NCBI GenBank assembly: GCA_002007465.1
Contig: LNAC01001223.1
Span: 1-64,000, forward strand
DNA length: 64,000 bases
Source: Ailurus styani
Taxonomy: Eukaryota; Chordata; Mammalia; Carnivora; Ailuridae
Direction: 5' to 3'
Shown piece by piece: positions 23,947 through 36,889 of the stretch (position 1 is its first letter; each line of letters starts with the position of its first letter). Both the position numbers and the translations under genes were made by a program. The notes below the pieces were generated by a model. The model had not been told where the DNA came from, did no database searches, and saw only the letters and a list, made by a program, of their open reading frames with translations.

Positions 23947-26048
23947 GGATGTCTGATTTCTGACAGATTTTAGACCTCTCTTTATCCTCTCCCTTTTGTA
24001 CCTCACATCTGGACAAACAGATAAGGAATCTTGGATACTTCTTCCTTTGATGTCAGCAGGAGATTCAAACCACAAAGCCCATATCATTTGGGAACTCTAA
24101 CCCCAGACCCATCTCCTAAACACAATAAAAACCTAGGCCTATCTCTTTTCCTTGCCCTCTCAAGCCATTTCAGACTTGTTTGAGAGGAATGCCCTCCTCT
24201 CAGTGACCTAGGTTATGTTAGTAATAAATCTCGTCATATCTTCTTTATGTGTGGTTATATCATCAGTCATGACATCTGAACCAAATCTAGGTGAGGCTCC
24301 ATCTGCCTCTACAGGTGACCATAATAGGGACTCAAAAAATGGTAAAAAAAAAAAAAAAAAGTGACTCCCTGAAATCCTGGTTACTGTTTTTACAGGATTT
24401 CTTTATGTAATAAGCATCCCTAATGCATTGAAAAGAGCAACTATAATTCAAATAGATTTCTCAAATGTAACCCTTTTCATAAGGCAAGCAGAGACAGCTC
24501 CAATATTATTTTAAAGATTAAAATATTCCAATATTCCTTTGCCTGGTGGCTAGATGACCGAACTCTGAACCTTTCTGGGATTATGGGCAAAATGGACATA
24601 CTTTCCTGAATGAATAGGAATGAACTCTTCCATGTGGACTATAATTTAATTTGCATTCTGAGAGAGCATGTAAAGGTGAAAGGAAAAATGAGTGAATATC
24701 CAGGCCACTCATTCTTATCTTGGCTCCCCTTCCAGCATTCATGACTAATCTAACATCTTTGACCAAGTGGCCAATCAACTTCTGCTAGAATATTTCCAGT
24801 GAAGGTTAGTTCTTCTTTGGACAATTCTGATTTATAGAAAATTCTTTCATCTATTTCTTCACCCTAACCTTCTAGCTCTACTCATTGTGACTGTCAAGAG
24901 CCACCTGATACATCTTCCTTGTATTCAGAAGCCCAATTCTGATTAACCCAGTTTCTGATCTGTTCGCCTATGCCCTCTCTTTGACCTAGGCACATCATAT
25001 CAACTGAACGCTGCAGGGTCACATCAACATCCGTACTACCCATTAACTATAAACATCACAAGAAAATATAGAAGACCAAATGACTAATTTCTTTTTTGCA
25101 ATGATGAGCTGTCCATGCGTCCTTTTTCGCTTTAGTAATTGTGATGAGGGAAAGCCTTTATGTTCTGCTCAGAACTGATGGTTGATTTATACTCCAGCAC
25201 CAGTAGGCATATTGAGTATATTATGTCCTGCTTTTACTGGCAAGAAAAACCCATTTACTTGCTCCTGCTATAATAATATAGCCTTCTTTCTTAGTATATG
25301 CTGACAGAAGCAGGCTGAATGCACCTTGGGCTCTAAAGGACCCTATTTATAGCCCCATTGCCAAATAAGCTCTATTTATTACAATGCTGGATTTACAGGT
25401 TATCATTCTGTGTCTGAGAAGGCAGGTACAGATGTATGCAAGGGGCCTTCCTGTCTGAGGCAGGAGAGGGATATCTTGGGGCTGTCTAGTCCTTGGCTAC
25501 CTTCCGAAGATAGGTTGGAAAATATCCTTGGAGGTTAAACAAAAGTCCTATGTACTACATAAAGAATAGAGCTGACATTAAATGGAAGCACAGAGACTAG
25601 GTAGGTTGTGGGTCCACCCAAAGGAGATTTCACAGGTCAAGGGCTCCTAGTTTTATTACAGACCCTTACCCTAACATAAAAACTTGATTTTTATTACAGG
25701 TGCACTTCTGAATAAAGTGGTTTTTTAGAACAAACTATGATTTGCTATTTCCTTGAATTTATTTGATTTCTCTAAGGAAACATTTTTTTGGAAGCTTACA
25801 GAAAATTCATCTTGCAGAAACCTTTTATTTTTGTATATCTTCCAGTGATTTGGTTAGAAAGAGGAAGCACTTGAAGGAAAATTCCTAAGAAATATTTACT
25901 AGGTTTCTAAAAACCCAGGAGAGATTCAAGAACAAGACAATTTAAAAAGTACCATCCAGATGCAAACTGGAAAAAAGCCTATGTATATACTAGTCTGTTG
26001 GAAACATATAGGGAGAATTGGCAGAGATTGAGAACCCTGTGCAATGGG
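23947..26048. other. unique intergenic sequence
   Basis: No gene or interspersed repeat is recognisable. An A-run lies at about 24343-24360. Confidence 0.5.
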
Positions 26049-26050
26049 AG

Positions 26051-26424
26051 GCAGCAGGGAGAAGAGATGCCCTTTATCCGGGCTTCACATCCCATGACTC
26101 TTCTGGCTCTAAGGACTAATCCAACATTCTGGCCTCCAAAATTTTGTCTTATTTTCTCCATTAAAGTTCCCTCTTCCTAGATTTTATCTTTTAAAATACT
26201 GTCCATTTTTGCCTTAACTTCTTCCTAGAAACATTGCCAAAGGCAAGGGAAGCCAGGGCAAAAATGGGCAGTATTTTAAAAGATAAAATCTAGGAAGAGG
26301 GAACTTTAATGGGGAAAATAAGTGAAGACAAATTTTGGAGATCAGAATGTTGGATTAGTCCTTAGAGCCAGAAGAGTCATGGGATGTGAAGCCTGGATAA
26401 AGGGTATCTCTTCTCCCTACTGCT
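26051..26424. repeat. inverted repeat, arms of about 165 bp with a 43-bp spacer
   Basis: The left arm 26051-26213 and the right arm 26257-26424 are reverse complements, over 90% identical by eye. Shared words include 'CACATCCCATGACTCTTCTG' and 'CCCTCTTCCTAGATTTTATC'. The matching open frames on the two strands (25979-26161 minus and 26322-26522 plus) are the same sequence read from each arm, not two genes. The right arm abuts the start of the following L1. Confidence 0.92.
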
Positions 26425-26427
26425 TGG

Positions 26428-27051
26428 GACTTCATCAAGATAGAAAGCTTTTGCACACTGAAGGAAACAGTCAACAAAACCAAAAGACAACTGACAGAAT
26501 GGGAGAAGGTATTTGCAAATGACATATCAGATAAAGGGCTAGTATCCAAAATCTATAAAGAACTTATCAAACTCAACACCCAAAGAACAAATAATCCAAT
26601 CAAGAAATGGGCAGAAGACATGAATAGACATTTCTGCAAAGAAGACATCCAAATGGCCAACAGATACATGAAAAAGTGCTCAACATCACTCGGCATCAGG
26701 GAAATACAAATCAAAACCATAGTGAGATACCACCTCATACCAGTCAGATTGGCTAAAATTATCAAGTCAGGAAACAACAGAGGATGTGGAAAAAGGAGAA
26801 CCCTCCTACATTGTTGGTGGGAATGCAAACTGGTGTACCCACTCTGGAAAACAGTATGGGGTTCCTCAAAAAGTTGAAAATAGAGCTACCCTACAACCCA
26901 GCAATCTCACTACTGGATATTTACCTTAAAGATACAAATGTAGTGATCCGAAGGAGTGCATGTACCTGAAAGTTATAGCAGCAATGTCCACAATAGCCAA
27001 ACTGTGGAAAGAACCTACATGTCCTTCAACAGATGAATAGATAAAGAAGAT

Positions 27052-27101
<50 letters not shown>

Positions 27102-27553
27102 GAATACTATGCAGCCATCAAAAATGAAATCTTGCCATTTGCAGCAACATGGATGGAGCTAGAGGGTATTATGCTAAGTGAAATAAGTCAAACAGAGAAA
27201 GACAATTATTATATGATCTCTTTGATATGAGGAATTTAAGAGGCAGGGCAAGTGGTAGGGGGGGAAAGGGAGGACAAAAATGAAACAAGATGGGACCGGG
27301 GAAGGAGAAAAACCATAAGAGATTCTTAATCTCAGAAAACAAACTGAGGGTTTCTGGGATGGCACAGGGGAGGGATAGGGTGTCTGGGTTATGGTCATTG
27401 GGAAGGGTATGTATTATGGTGAGTGCTGTGAATTGTGTAAGTGATGATTCACAGACCTGTTCCCCTGAAGCAAATAATACATTATATGTTAACAAAAATA
27501 ATAATAATAATAATAAAATGAAATGAAATAAAATAAAATAAAATAAAATAATA
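26428..27553 (+). mobile_element. 5'-truncated L1: end of ORF2, 3' UTR and A-rich tail
   Basis: It starts at 'GGGACTTCATCAAGATAGAA' and runs through the C-terminal ORF2 region, with recognisable peptide pieces such as '[16 protein letters not shown]' (frameshifted between overlapping frames), then the 3' UTR ending 'GATTCACAGACCTGTTCCCC', (AAT)n and (AAAAT)n. A word like ATACTGTCCATTTTT occurs left at about 26205 and right at about 27550 and may be the target-site duplication. ORF2 is interrupted and inactive. Confidence 0.92.
27054..27099. repeat. (CA)23 microsatellite inside L1
   Basis: A pure CA run lies between L1 words 'GATAAAGAAGATGT' and 'TGGAATACTATGCAGCCATC'. Confidence 0.98.
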
Positions 27554-28562
27554 CTGTCAATTTTTCAAGTATCACAGCAATTCTGGGAAAGAATAATTGC
27601 ACAAGACGGACATGTTCAATTAAAAAAGATTCAAGTCTAAGTTGGATGTTCAGTATGACAAAACAGAACTTTCTTTTTTGTTATTATTTTTATTTTGGTA
27701 AAATATATTTTTTTATTTGAGCATATAACAGTCAGTGTTAAATTAGTTTTAGGTACACATAGTGCTTCAACAACTCTATACATTATGCTATGTTCACAAA
27801 TGTAGCTATCATCTGTCACCATACAATGCTATTACACTACCATTGACTATATTCTCTTTTCTGTACCTTTTATTTCCCTGACTTACCTGGCTTATTTATT
27901 CCATAATTGGAATCCCGTATCTCCCACTACTCTTCACCCATTTTGCCCAACCCCTCAGCCCCCTCTTCTTTGGCAGCCATCAGCTCGTTTTTTGTATTTA
28001 TACCTCTAATTCTGCTGTTTATGTAATCATTTATTTTGTTTTAATGGAATCCACATATAAGCAAAATCATATAGCATTTGTCTTTCCTGACTTATTTCAT
28101 TTAGCATAATACTATCTGGATTTATACATGTTGGTGAAAATGGCAAGATCTAATCCTTTTTTATGGCTGCATAAAATTCCATCGTATTTATATACCACAT
28201 CTTCTTTATCCATTTATCTATCCAGGAAAACTTAGGTTTCAATATCTTAGCTACTGTAAATAATGCTGCAAAAATATAGGAGGTCCATATACTTTCTGAA
28301 TTAGAGTTTTCATTTTCTTTGGGTTAATACCATGTATTGGAATTATTGGGTCATGTAGTATTCTTATTTTTAATTTTTGACAAAACTCCATACCATTTTT
28401 CCACAGTGGCAGTCCAAATTTGTATTCCCACAACAGTGCATGAGCGTTGTTTTAGTCCAAATCCTCACCAACTCTGGTTATTTCTTATCTTTTTGATACT
28501 GACCATTCTGACTGGTGTGAGGTAATCTTTCATTATGGTTTTTATTTGCATTTCTTTTTCTT

Positions 28563-28746
28563 TTTGAAAGATTTTATTTATTTATTTGACAGAGATTACA
28601 ACTAGGCAGAGAGACAGGCAGAGAGAGAGGAGGAAGCAGGCTCCCCACTGAGCAGGAAGCCCAATGTGGGTCTCGATCCCAGCACCCTGAGATCACGACC
28701 TGAGCCGAAGGCAGAGGCTTTAACCCACTGAGCCACCCAGCAACCC
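28563..28746 (-). mobile_element. Can-SINE nested in L1
   Basis: It has a 'GGTGGCTCAGTGGGTTAAAG' head at the right end. TTTGCATTTCTTTTT before and TTGCATTTCTCTG after form an imperfect target-site duplication in L1 sequence. Confidence 0.94.
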
Positions 28747-31374
28747 CTAATTGCATTTCTCTGATGACCAGTGATGTTGAGCATCTTTTCATATGATAGT
28801 TGATCATCTGTCTTCTTTGGAAAAATCTGTTCAGACCTTTTACCCATTATTTAATTGGATTGTGTGGGTGTGTTTGTGTGTTTTGGTGTTGAATTGTAGA
28901 CATTCTTTATATATTTACCAAATATATTACTTGCAAACATCTTCTCCTATTTAGAAGATTGCCTTTCACTTTGTTCTTGGTTTCCTTTACTGTGCAAAAT
29001 TTTTTATTTTGATGTGGTCCCAAAAGTTTCTTTTTGCTATTGTTTACCTTGTTTCAAAAGACCTATCTAGAAAAATGTTGCTAAAGCTGATGCCAAAAGA
29101 AATTGCTTCCTATGTTCTCTTCTAGGAATTTTAAGGATGCAGGTCTCACATTTTGGTCCTCAACCCATTTTGAATTTACTTTTGTGTATGGCATAAGAAA
29201 GTGATCTAGTTTCATTTGTTTGCATGTAACTATTCAGTTTCCCAACACCGTTTATTGATGAATCTGTCTTTTCCTTGTTGTATGTTCTTGCCTCCTTTGT
29301 TGTAGACTAATTGACTGTATAAATCTGGGTTTATTTCAGGGGTGTCTATTCCATTCCACTGATCTATGTCTATTATTGTGTCAGTACCATACTGTTTTGA
29401 TTACTATATCTTTGCAGTATATCTTGAAATTTGGAATTGTGATATCTTCAGCTTTGTTCTTTCTCAAGATTGCTTTGGCTTTGGGGGTTTTTGTGGTTCC
29501 ATACAAATTTTAGTGTTATTTGTTCTAGTTCTGAGAAAAGCTGTTGATATTTTGATGGGTATTACATTAAATCTATACATAACTTTGGGTAGTATGAACA
29601 TTTAACAATATTGATTTCTCCAATTCATGAGCATGGAATGTTTCCATTTGTTTGCATCACCTTTAATTTCTTTCATCAATGTTTGATAGTTTTCAGAGTA
29701 TAGGTGTTTAACTCTTTGGTTGAGTTTATTATAATGGAATTAAAATACTTATAAATGGAATTATTTTAATTTCTCTTTCTGCTACTTTATTATTACTGTA
29801 CAGAGACATGATTGATTTCTGGGTATTAACTTTGTATCCTACAACTTCACTGAATTCATTTATTACTTCTAATAGCTTTTTTGGTGGAGTCTTCTGGGTT
29901 TTCTATGTATAGTATCATGTCATCTGCAAATAGTGACAGTTTAAATTCTTCCTTACCAATATGGATGCCTCTTATTTTTTTCTTGTGTGATTGCTTAGGC
30001 TAGGACTTCCACTACCATGTAAAGTGAAAGTGGCAAGAATGGGGACATCCTTGTCTTGTTCTTGATCTTAAAGGAAAAGTTCTCAGGTTTTGGTCTGTTC
30101 AGATTTTCTATTTTTTCCTTATTCAGCTTTGGAAGATTGTGTGCTTATAAGAATTTATCTAATTCTAGGTTCTCTGATTTGTTGGCATATAATTCTTTGT
30201 AGTAATCTCATAATAGTTGTATTTCTGTGGTGTCAGTTGTTACTTCTCATCTTTTGTTTCTGATTTTATTTATTTGTGTCCTTTCTCTTTTTTTCTTGAT
30301 GAGTCTTGTTAGAGATTTATCAATTTTATCTTTTCAAAGAACTAGCTCTTGGTTTCATCAATGTTTTATATTATCATTATTATTATTTTAGTCTTTATGT
30401 CATTGATTCCTGCTCTGGTTTTTATTATTTCCTTCTTCTACTAACCTTGGGCTTTATCCTTTTTTTTTTTTTCCTAGTTTCTTCAGGTGTAAGATTAGAT
30501 TGTTTTATTTTTCTCTTGTGTCTTGAGGGATGTCTGTATTGTTGTATATTCTCTTCTTGGAACTACTTTCACTGAGTTCCAAAGATTTTGGACCATTGTG
30601 TTTCATTTGCTTAGTCTCTATACATTTTTTGATCTCTTATTTGATTTTTTTGTTAACCCATTTGTTATTTAGTTGCATGTTTTTTAGCCTATATGTGTTT
30701 GTGCCTTTCCAGGGTTTTTTTGCTTTTATTTTTTCTTTTCTGTTTTGTGTGTGAATGTGTGGTTGATTTCGTTTCATACTATTGTAGTAGAAACCATGCA
30801 GTTTATTATTTCAGTCTTCTTAAATTTATTGATTTTGTGTTTTAATATGCAATCTATGTTGGAGAATGTTCCTTATGCACTAGAAAAGAATGTGTATTGT
30901 GTTTTCTGGGATGGAATTTCTGTGTATATCTGTTATGTCCATCTGGTCTGATGTGACCTCCAAGACACAGTTTCCTTATTGATTTCCTGCCTGGATGATC
31001 TATCCATTGATGTATATTGGTTGTTAAAGTCCCTTGCTATTATTATATTACCATTGATTTGTCCCTTAATATTATCCATTAATATTTGCTTTATGTATTT
31101 AGGTGCTCCCATATTGACTGCATAGATATTTACATTTGTTATATCTTCTTGTTAGATTGTTTTCTTTATCATTATGTTATTCCCTTCTTTTTCTCTTGTT
31201 GAGTCCTTGCTTAAATGTATATTTTGTCTTATATAAGTATAACTACCATGTTTTATTTTTCACTTGTATTTATATGATAAATGTTTTTCCTTCACTTCAT
31301 TTTTAGTCTCTGAGTGTCTTTAGATCTGAAATGAGTCTTTTGTAGGAAGTATATAGATGGGCTTTGATTTTTTT

Positions 31375-31765
31375 TAATTAAGTTCAATTAGCGAACACAT
31401 AGAACATCATTAGTTTTTGATATAGTGTTCAATGATTCATTAGTTGAATATAGCACCAAGTGCTCATCACATCACATGGACTCCTTAATACCCATTACCC
31501 AGTTACTGCATCCCTCCACCCCCTTCCCTTCTGCAACTCTCAGTTTGTTTACAAAGTTCAGAGTCTCTCATGGTTTGTATCCCTCTTTAAGTTCTTCCCA
31601 TTCAGTTTTCCCTCCCTTCCCCTATTGTCCTCTGTGCTATTCCTTATATTCCACATATGAATGAAACCATATGATAATTGTCTTTCTCTGCTTGACTTAT
31701 TTCACTTAGCATAATACCTTCCAGTTCTATCTATGTTGATGCAAATGATAGGCATTCATCAGGTT
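31375..31765 (-). mobile_element. L1 3' end nested within the larger L1
   Basis: 'CAAGTGCTCATCACATCACA', 'CCTTAATACCCATTACCCAG' and 'TATGAATGAAACCATATGAT' form a 3' UTR segment inside the ORF2 5' part of the host L1, so it is a separate truncated insertion. It resembles 19785-20140 closely. Confidence 0.85.
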
Positions 31766-31837
31766 TTTATTTTCTATGTATTTTGCCCTTCTACATCTTT
31801 TGATTATAACATTTAAACCATTTACATTTAAAATAAT

Positions 31838-32041
31838 TGCTTTTTTAAGATTTTATTTATTTACTTGACAGAGAAAGAGAGAGAAAGACAGCATAAGCAG
31901 GGAAAGCAGCAGGCAGAGGGAGAGGGAGAAGCAGGTTCCCCACTGAGTAGAGAGCCCAACATGAGGCTAGGTCCCAAGACCCTGGGATCACTACCTGGGC
32001 CAAAGGCAGATGCTTAACCAACTGAGCTACCCAGGCAACCC
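31838..32041 (-). mobile_element. Can-SINE nested in L1, older subtype
   Basis: The head on the minus strand is GGTAGCTCAGTTGGTTAAGC and the body has (GA)n. It splits the L1 near the ORF1/ORF2 boundary. Confidence 0.92.
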
Positions 32042-33223
32042 TAAAGAAATTATTAATAGGTATGAACTTACTGTAATTTTGTTAATTGTCTTCTGGTTGT
32101 TTTCATAGTTCTTCTCTTTTGCCTCTGTGCTTGCTCTCTTTGTGTTTGAGGAGTTTCTGTAGTGTTATGTTGGCTTTCTTTCTCTTTACTTTTATGTATC
32201 TCTTGAAGGGTTTGTAGTTACCATGAAGTTCATATATATCATCCTAAGTATACAGCTGTCTATATTAAGGTGACAGTCATTTAAGTTTGAACACATTCTA
32301 AACAAGTATGTTTTACGTATATGTTGTCATATTTTATGTCTTTTTATTCATAATATTCTTATGTGTAATTTTCCACTTAAGAAGTCCCTTTAACATTTCT
32401 TATTAGGCTGATTTAGTGGTAATAAACTCCTTTAATTTTTGTTTGTATGGAAAATTCTGTATCTCTACTTTAATTCTAAATGATAATCTTGCTGAGTATA
32501 ATATTCTTGGTTGTAGGTTTTTGCCTTTCAGCACTTTGAACATATCATGCCATTTTCTTCTGGCACGCAAAGTTTCTGCTGAAAAGTCAGCTGAAAACCT
32601 TATAGTTTTCCTTGAACTTTTTGCTCTTCTGTTGCTGCTTTTAAATTCTCTCATTTTTAACCTTTGTCATTTTAATTATTAGGCTTTATGGTGTGGACTT
32701 TTTTGGGGGGTCCATTGTGTTTGGAACTCTCTGATCTTCCTGAAAATGGATGTCTATTTCCTACTCTAGGTTAGGGATGTTCTCAGCTATTATTTCTTCA
32801 AATAAGCTTTCTGCCCCTTTCTCTTTTCTTGTGAGACCCCTATAATGTGAATGTTAGTTTGCTTGGTGTTGTCCAAGAGATCCCTTAATGTATCCTCATT
32901 TTAAAAATTCTGTTTGGAAAAGAAATCTGTTTACTTTTTGCTGCTGAGTTTGGGTCCTTTCTATTAATCCTGTATTCTGGATTGCTGATCTGTTCTGCAT
33001 TTATTAATATACTATTGATTCCCTCTAGTGTATTTTTCATTTCAATTATTGTATTCTTGAACTCTGGTTCTTTTTAATATTTTCTATCTCCTTTTTGAAG
33101 TTCTCAGTGAATTCTCCCACTCTTCTATCAATCCCATTGAGGGTCTTTACAACCATTGCTTTAAGTTCTTTATCAGGCATTTTACTTATCTCATTTTCAT
33201 TTAGTTCTATATCTAAGGTTTTA

Positions 33224-33415
33224 AAGATTTTTAAAATTTATTTGACAGAGAAAGACAGACAGAGGGAGAGCACAAGCAGGGGGAGCAGCAGAGGGAGAGG
33301 GAGAAGTGGACTCCCCACTGAGCAGGGAGCCTGATGCAGGGCTTGATCCCAGGACTCTGGGACTGTGACCTGAGCTGAAGCCAGACACTTAACAAACTGA
33401 GCCACCCAGACACTG
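33224..33415 (-). mobile_element. Can-SINE nested in the L1 ORF1 region, older subtype
   Basis: TATATCTAAGGTTTTA at 33208-33223 is matched by TATATCTGAGGTTTTA at 33416-33431. The head is diverged (GGTGGCTCAGTTTGTTAAGT). Confidence 0.94.
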
Positions 33416-33639
33416 TATATCTGAGGTTTTATCTTAATTTTTCTTTTGTAGCTTATTCTTCTGTTTCTCCATTTTGCTTGACTTTCTGTTTTTGTTTCTA
33501 TGGATTAGGCTAGACAGCTATTTCTCTAAACTCGAAGAAGTAATCTTGTGTATGGTTACCCCCTTTCTAAAATGATTGTACTCTGTGACTTTTTTGGAAA
33601 CTTGGTTGTCGTGAACTGTGGTCATGGGGCACCCCATGG

Positions 33640-34505
33640 TGGAGCTGCCATGGTGGTATGGCCAGAGTTGAAGTGGGTGTTGGCTGGTACAGTCCTAAGA
33701 CTCTCCAGGCAGAGGCTGTCCTGGTAAGACAGCTGCAGCTAAAGTGGAACAGGTTGAGTGGTCTCATGACTCCACATAGTAGGTGCCCTAGCAGGACACT
33801 AAAGCTGATGCTGATGCAAACTGTTATACTCCCAGGGCTCTCCACACAGTGGGCACCTGGCAGGTGCTGAAGTGGGTAGAGCCTTGGGTGGCTCCTAGAA
33901 CATCCTGCAGGAGAGCAGAAACTGAAGTGGGTATAAGCTGGAATGTTCCAGGCCTTTTCATTCAGAGAATGTCCTGGCAGGGCAGCCATAGCTGAAGTGG
34001 GTGCAAGAGAGTATAGTCTCTGCGTTTTCCATGCAGAGGGTTCTCTGGCAGAACAAGTGAAGCTGAAGTCAGTGGAAGTGGGAGTGGGGGGGGGGGAGTC
34101 CCCAAGCTAGACATAGAGAGGACACCTTGGCAGGATTGCTAAATCTGAAGTGTGTTTAAGTCAGGGGGTTCCAAAACTTTTCCCATAAGGGTATCCTAAC
34201 AGGTAGATAGAGCCAAGGTTGGATGTGAACTGGAGGGTCCTGGGGAGCTTCATACAAGGAGTGCTCTACTGAACAGCTAAAGCTAAAGGAGGCTTGGGCT
34301 GGTGTGGTACTTCTGCTGTCAGTACAAAGGGTGTCCTGGGAAGACAATGGATGTAAGCTAGGCTGTCTTAGGGCTCTTTACATTTAGGGTGCCCTATTGG
34401 GGGCCACTGAAGCTGGAGTGGGTGCAAGCCAGGATGTCCCAGGGTGCTCCATACAGGGGATGCCCTGGTGGGATGGCCAGCACCAAGGCAGGTACAGGCC
34501 AGGTG
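33640..34505 (-). repeat. tandem array of about 70-bp units in the L1 5' UTR (second copy)
   Basis: Anchors of the GCCCTGG/CACCTTGG type fall near 33718, 33785, 33854, 33971, 34041, 34123, 34192, 34262, 34332, 34390 and 34461. The units are more irregular (58-82 bp) than in the 21845-22720 array. A G11 run lies at about 34084-34096. The 140-residue open frame at 33567-33989 (minus) is a translation of this array. Confidence 0.82.
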
Positions 34506-35749
34506 TACCTGGACAAGATAAACTTTTCTGACTACCTTGTTCATTCCCTGTTCCACACCATGTTTTATTTCAACCTCTCTGAAAGTTCTTGTTACTTTCA
34601 GTCCTTTATTAGTTATCTTAGTTCTCTTATTACATAAAAAGTCCTCTTAAGGGAAATACTGATTTAACTAATCTTTGAATCCTTAACTGAGCAAAAAGTC
34701 TGATAAATAGGACCTGCTCAATTGATATGTATTGTCAAATTCGAAGCAATTTTTAAAACACATCATCAGGGTACTTTCTACAGCAGATAATCTGACTGAT
34801 TTAAATGTGGCAAAGTCTATCCCTTCTTATGTCTTGTCCAGTAAGATTTTTAAATCTTCATTTTCCACTCTACTGGGATTAGATTAAAAATAAGTGGGAG
34901 ATAGACCATCAGTGTATCCTTGAGGGTTTTGGTGAGGATCTACAATATATGGGTAGAAGATAAGGTAGGTATCAGAGGATAATATAATCACAGTTAAGAA
35001 AGATGAATCATGCTATGATAATTACTTCAACTACCCATGGGTTTCACTGGAGGGAATAATAGCCAGAATGAGAATCTGGGCACCACTTTACTAAAAGCTA
35101 CACAGGTGAGATACCCAAATACCCAATCAAAGGCTGAGTAAAAGGTCTAGCTAGTGCCTTTTACCTTCCTTCCCCCTCCACCTCCTGCCAGTTTATGTCT
35201 ACCTCTTGGGACTGTCATGTTCAGCTGTGCTTAAAGAGGGAGAGGGAGAGAGATGGCTAGACTCCAAAAAAAAGCCTTAAATTCACTTATCCAATAGCAA
35301 TGGGAGTGGAAATGGGGTAGTTAGATCCTGGGTTCCTGTATCCTAATGCTTACTAGTACTCATGGTCCTGAAGGAACTTTTTATGTAATAAGGGAAATAA
35401 GACTACAAATAGAAGGCTGAATATGACTGGAGTCTTATGAGAGGTATAAGTAGAATACAATACTGTGTACAGTGAGGTCAGAAAGATTTATTATGGAGGA
35501 ACTACTAGGGGACAGAACCACTGTCAAGTTAGCAACATTTTATCATCTGTCATGGGCTGGAAATGATGGGCAGAGGTCAGCCTGATTGTGGGGAAGAGAC
35601 TGAACTTTCTCTTCCTTTGCAGGTGATAGTTTTGAGATTGTGGCAATTCTGAGCAAGAGGTTTTTGTCTTTCCATTTGTTTATAATGACACTTGTATTTA
35701 TGAATACATTCCATGCCACCTAATTACTTTCATGTTGAGGGCTAACTCC
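34506..35749. other. unique intergenic sequence
   Basis: No gene or interspersed repeat is recognisable. Confidence 0.5.
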
Positions 35750-36160
35750 TCACCACACAGCCCTTCTATCATTGCTTGCACTGTCTCTCCCCATGCAACC
35801 CTTAACGTGATGTGTTGATCTGCCCTTTGGCACACTATTCTTTTTCCTAAAATGTCCTTCCTTCTCTTTGTCGAAAATTTTCTTCCCAAACTTGTCCAAC
35901 TGATTGAATGTTACCCATCTTTTAAGATGCAATGCAACTTTGCAGAGGACAGGATGTCTTAAGCTTATATTCCTGGGGAGAATTGAGTTATTCCACTCAT
36001 ACTTACTTCATATTGCTCTGTTTCAGTCATGTGCTGTTGAGGATAGAGACCTATGTGATTTTCAAAGCCCATTAAATGTCAGTCACTTGCCTAGTGTTAG
36101 GGAAAGGAGATGAATGTTTGTTAATGTTAAGTGTTCAATAAATGAAAGAGTGGAAAGAGC
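35750..36160 (+). repeat. L2 LINE 3' region
   Basis: 'TTTTCCTAAAATGTCCTTCC', 'CATCTTTTAAGATGCAATG' and the end 'TGTTAAGTGTTCAATAAATG' follow the L2 3' end. It is strongly diverged. Confidence 0.75.
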
Positions 36161-36399
36161 AAATAGTCCAGAGGACCATGTAGGTGACTTTATCAATAGT
36201 TGCAGCCCCTTGTTAATAGCATCCTGGAGAGAATGCAGATGGAATGTCAAGATATTCTTTGTTAGCTTAGGACATATTTTCTTAGTTCAGAATATTTCAA
36301 AAAAGAAGGAGTATAAAAATTATGTGCTCTTACCAAATATATTAAAAATGTTATAGATTCCAAATGTTACAGATTACCATGTTGGTATAGATGAACAGA

Positions 36400-36600
36400 A
36401 ATTCAGCCCATCTGTGTTTTATTTTCATTAATAGAAGCAACAAAAATATTCTTAGCCATTATTTACTTTGTCCTTATTTCTACACCATCCCTTTTACTCC
36501 TCATAAAAACTTTATAAGAGAGGTTCTGTCTCTATTTTATGAGGAGATAAGGGGCTTTGAAAAATTAGGTCAATTGCCCAAGTGATTTAGCAGTTAAGTG
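36400..36600 (-). repeat. MIR fragment
   Basis: 'CTATTTTATGAGGAGATAAG' followed by 'GGTCAATTGCCCAAGTGATT' is the reverse MIR core. Confidence 0.72.
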
Positions 36601-36889
36601 GAGAAGCCTAGATTTACTCCCTCTTTGACCTGCTCTATATTCCATATTTCCTAGATATAATTACAGGTTTTTTGACAGCCAAACGTAGTTCCATAGGGTT
36701 CCCTCTAGCCTTGTTCCCCTCAAACTTGAATTTTATTCTTTCTTGGTGATTGAGTACAACATGTTCCAGGTGGTTACTGACTTTCTCTTTTAATGACAAA
36801 GAGACATTTTTTTAGTGACAAAAATGTCAGTGTATGTTCCCATTCATGAAACTTTAGGCTATAATAATCCTAGAATCTGGATCTTATAA

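Larger units (their letters stand above)
27655..34505 (-). mobile_element. nearly full-length, decayed L1 with nested insertions
   Basis: From right to left on the minus strand: a 5' UTR with about 70-bp units (34505-33640), the ORF1 region (about 33560-32400), the ORF1/ORF2 junction (about 32300), ORF2 endonuclease and reverse-transcriptase regions (about 32100-28250) and the 3' UTR to an A/T-rich tail near 27655. Nested within are SINEs at 28563, 31838 and 33224 and a second L1 piece at 31375. Stops and frameshifts are frequent, with no intact ORF. The 245-bp repeats of the 20147-23742 copy are missing, so this copy is truncated in its 5' UTR. Confidence 0.88.

Noticed and set aside
26051..26424. 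Twin-primed L1 inversion as the cause of the inverted repeat
   Set aside because: Twin priming inverts L1 sequence. These arms do not resemble L1 and occur as two opposed copies, which that mechanism does not give.
25979..26522. Two open frames with nearly the same peptide (NVGLVLRARRVMGCEA) on opposite strands
   Set aside because: They are the two arms of one inverted repeat. The peptide matches no family I know, so a gene pair is not supported.
26620..26969. Reverse-transcriptase-like ORF pieces in L1
   Set aside because: They are frameshifted remnants of ORF2 in a truncated element, not functional genes.
33567..33989. 140-residue open frame on the minus strand with repeating peptide motifs
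   Set aside because: It is a translation of the degenerate 70-bp array in an L1 5' UTR. The period is not a multiple of three in general, and no known domain is present.
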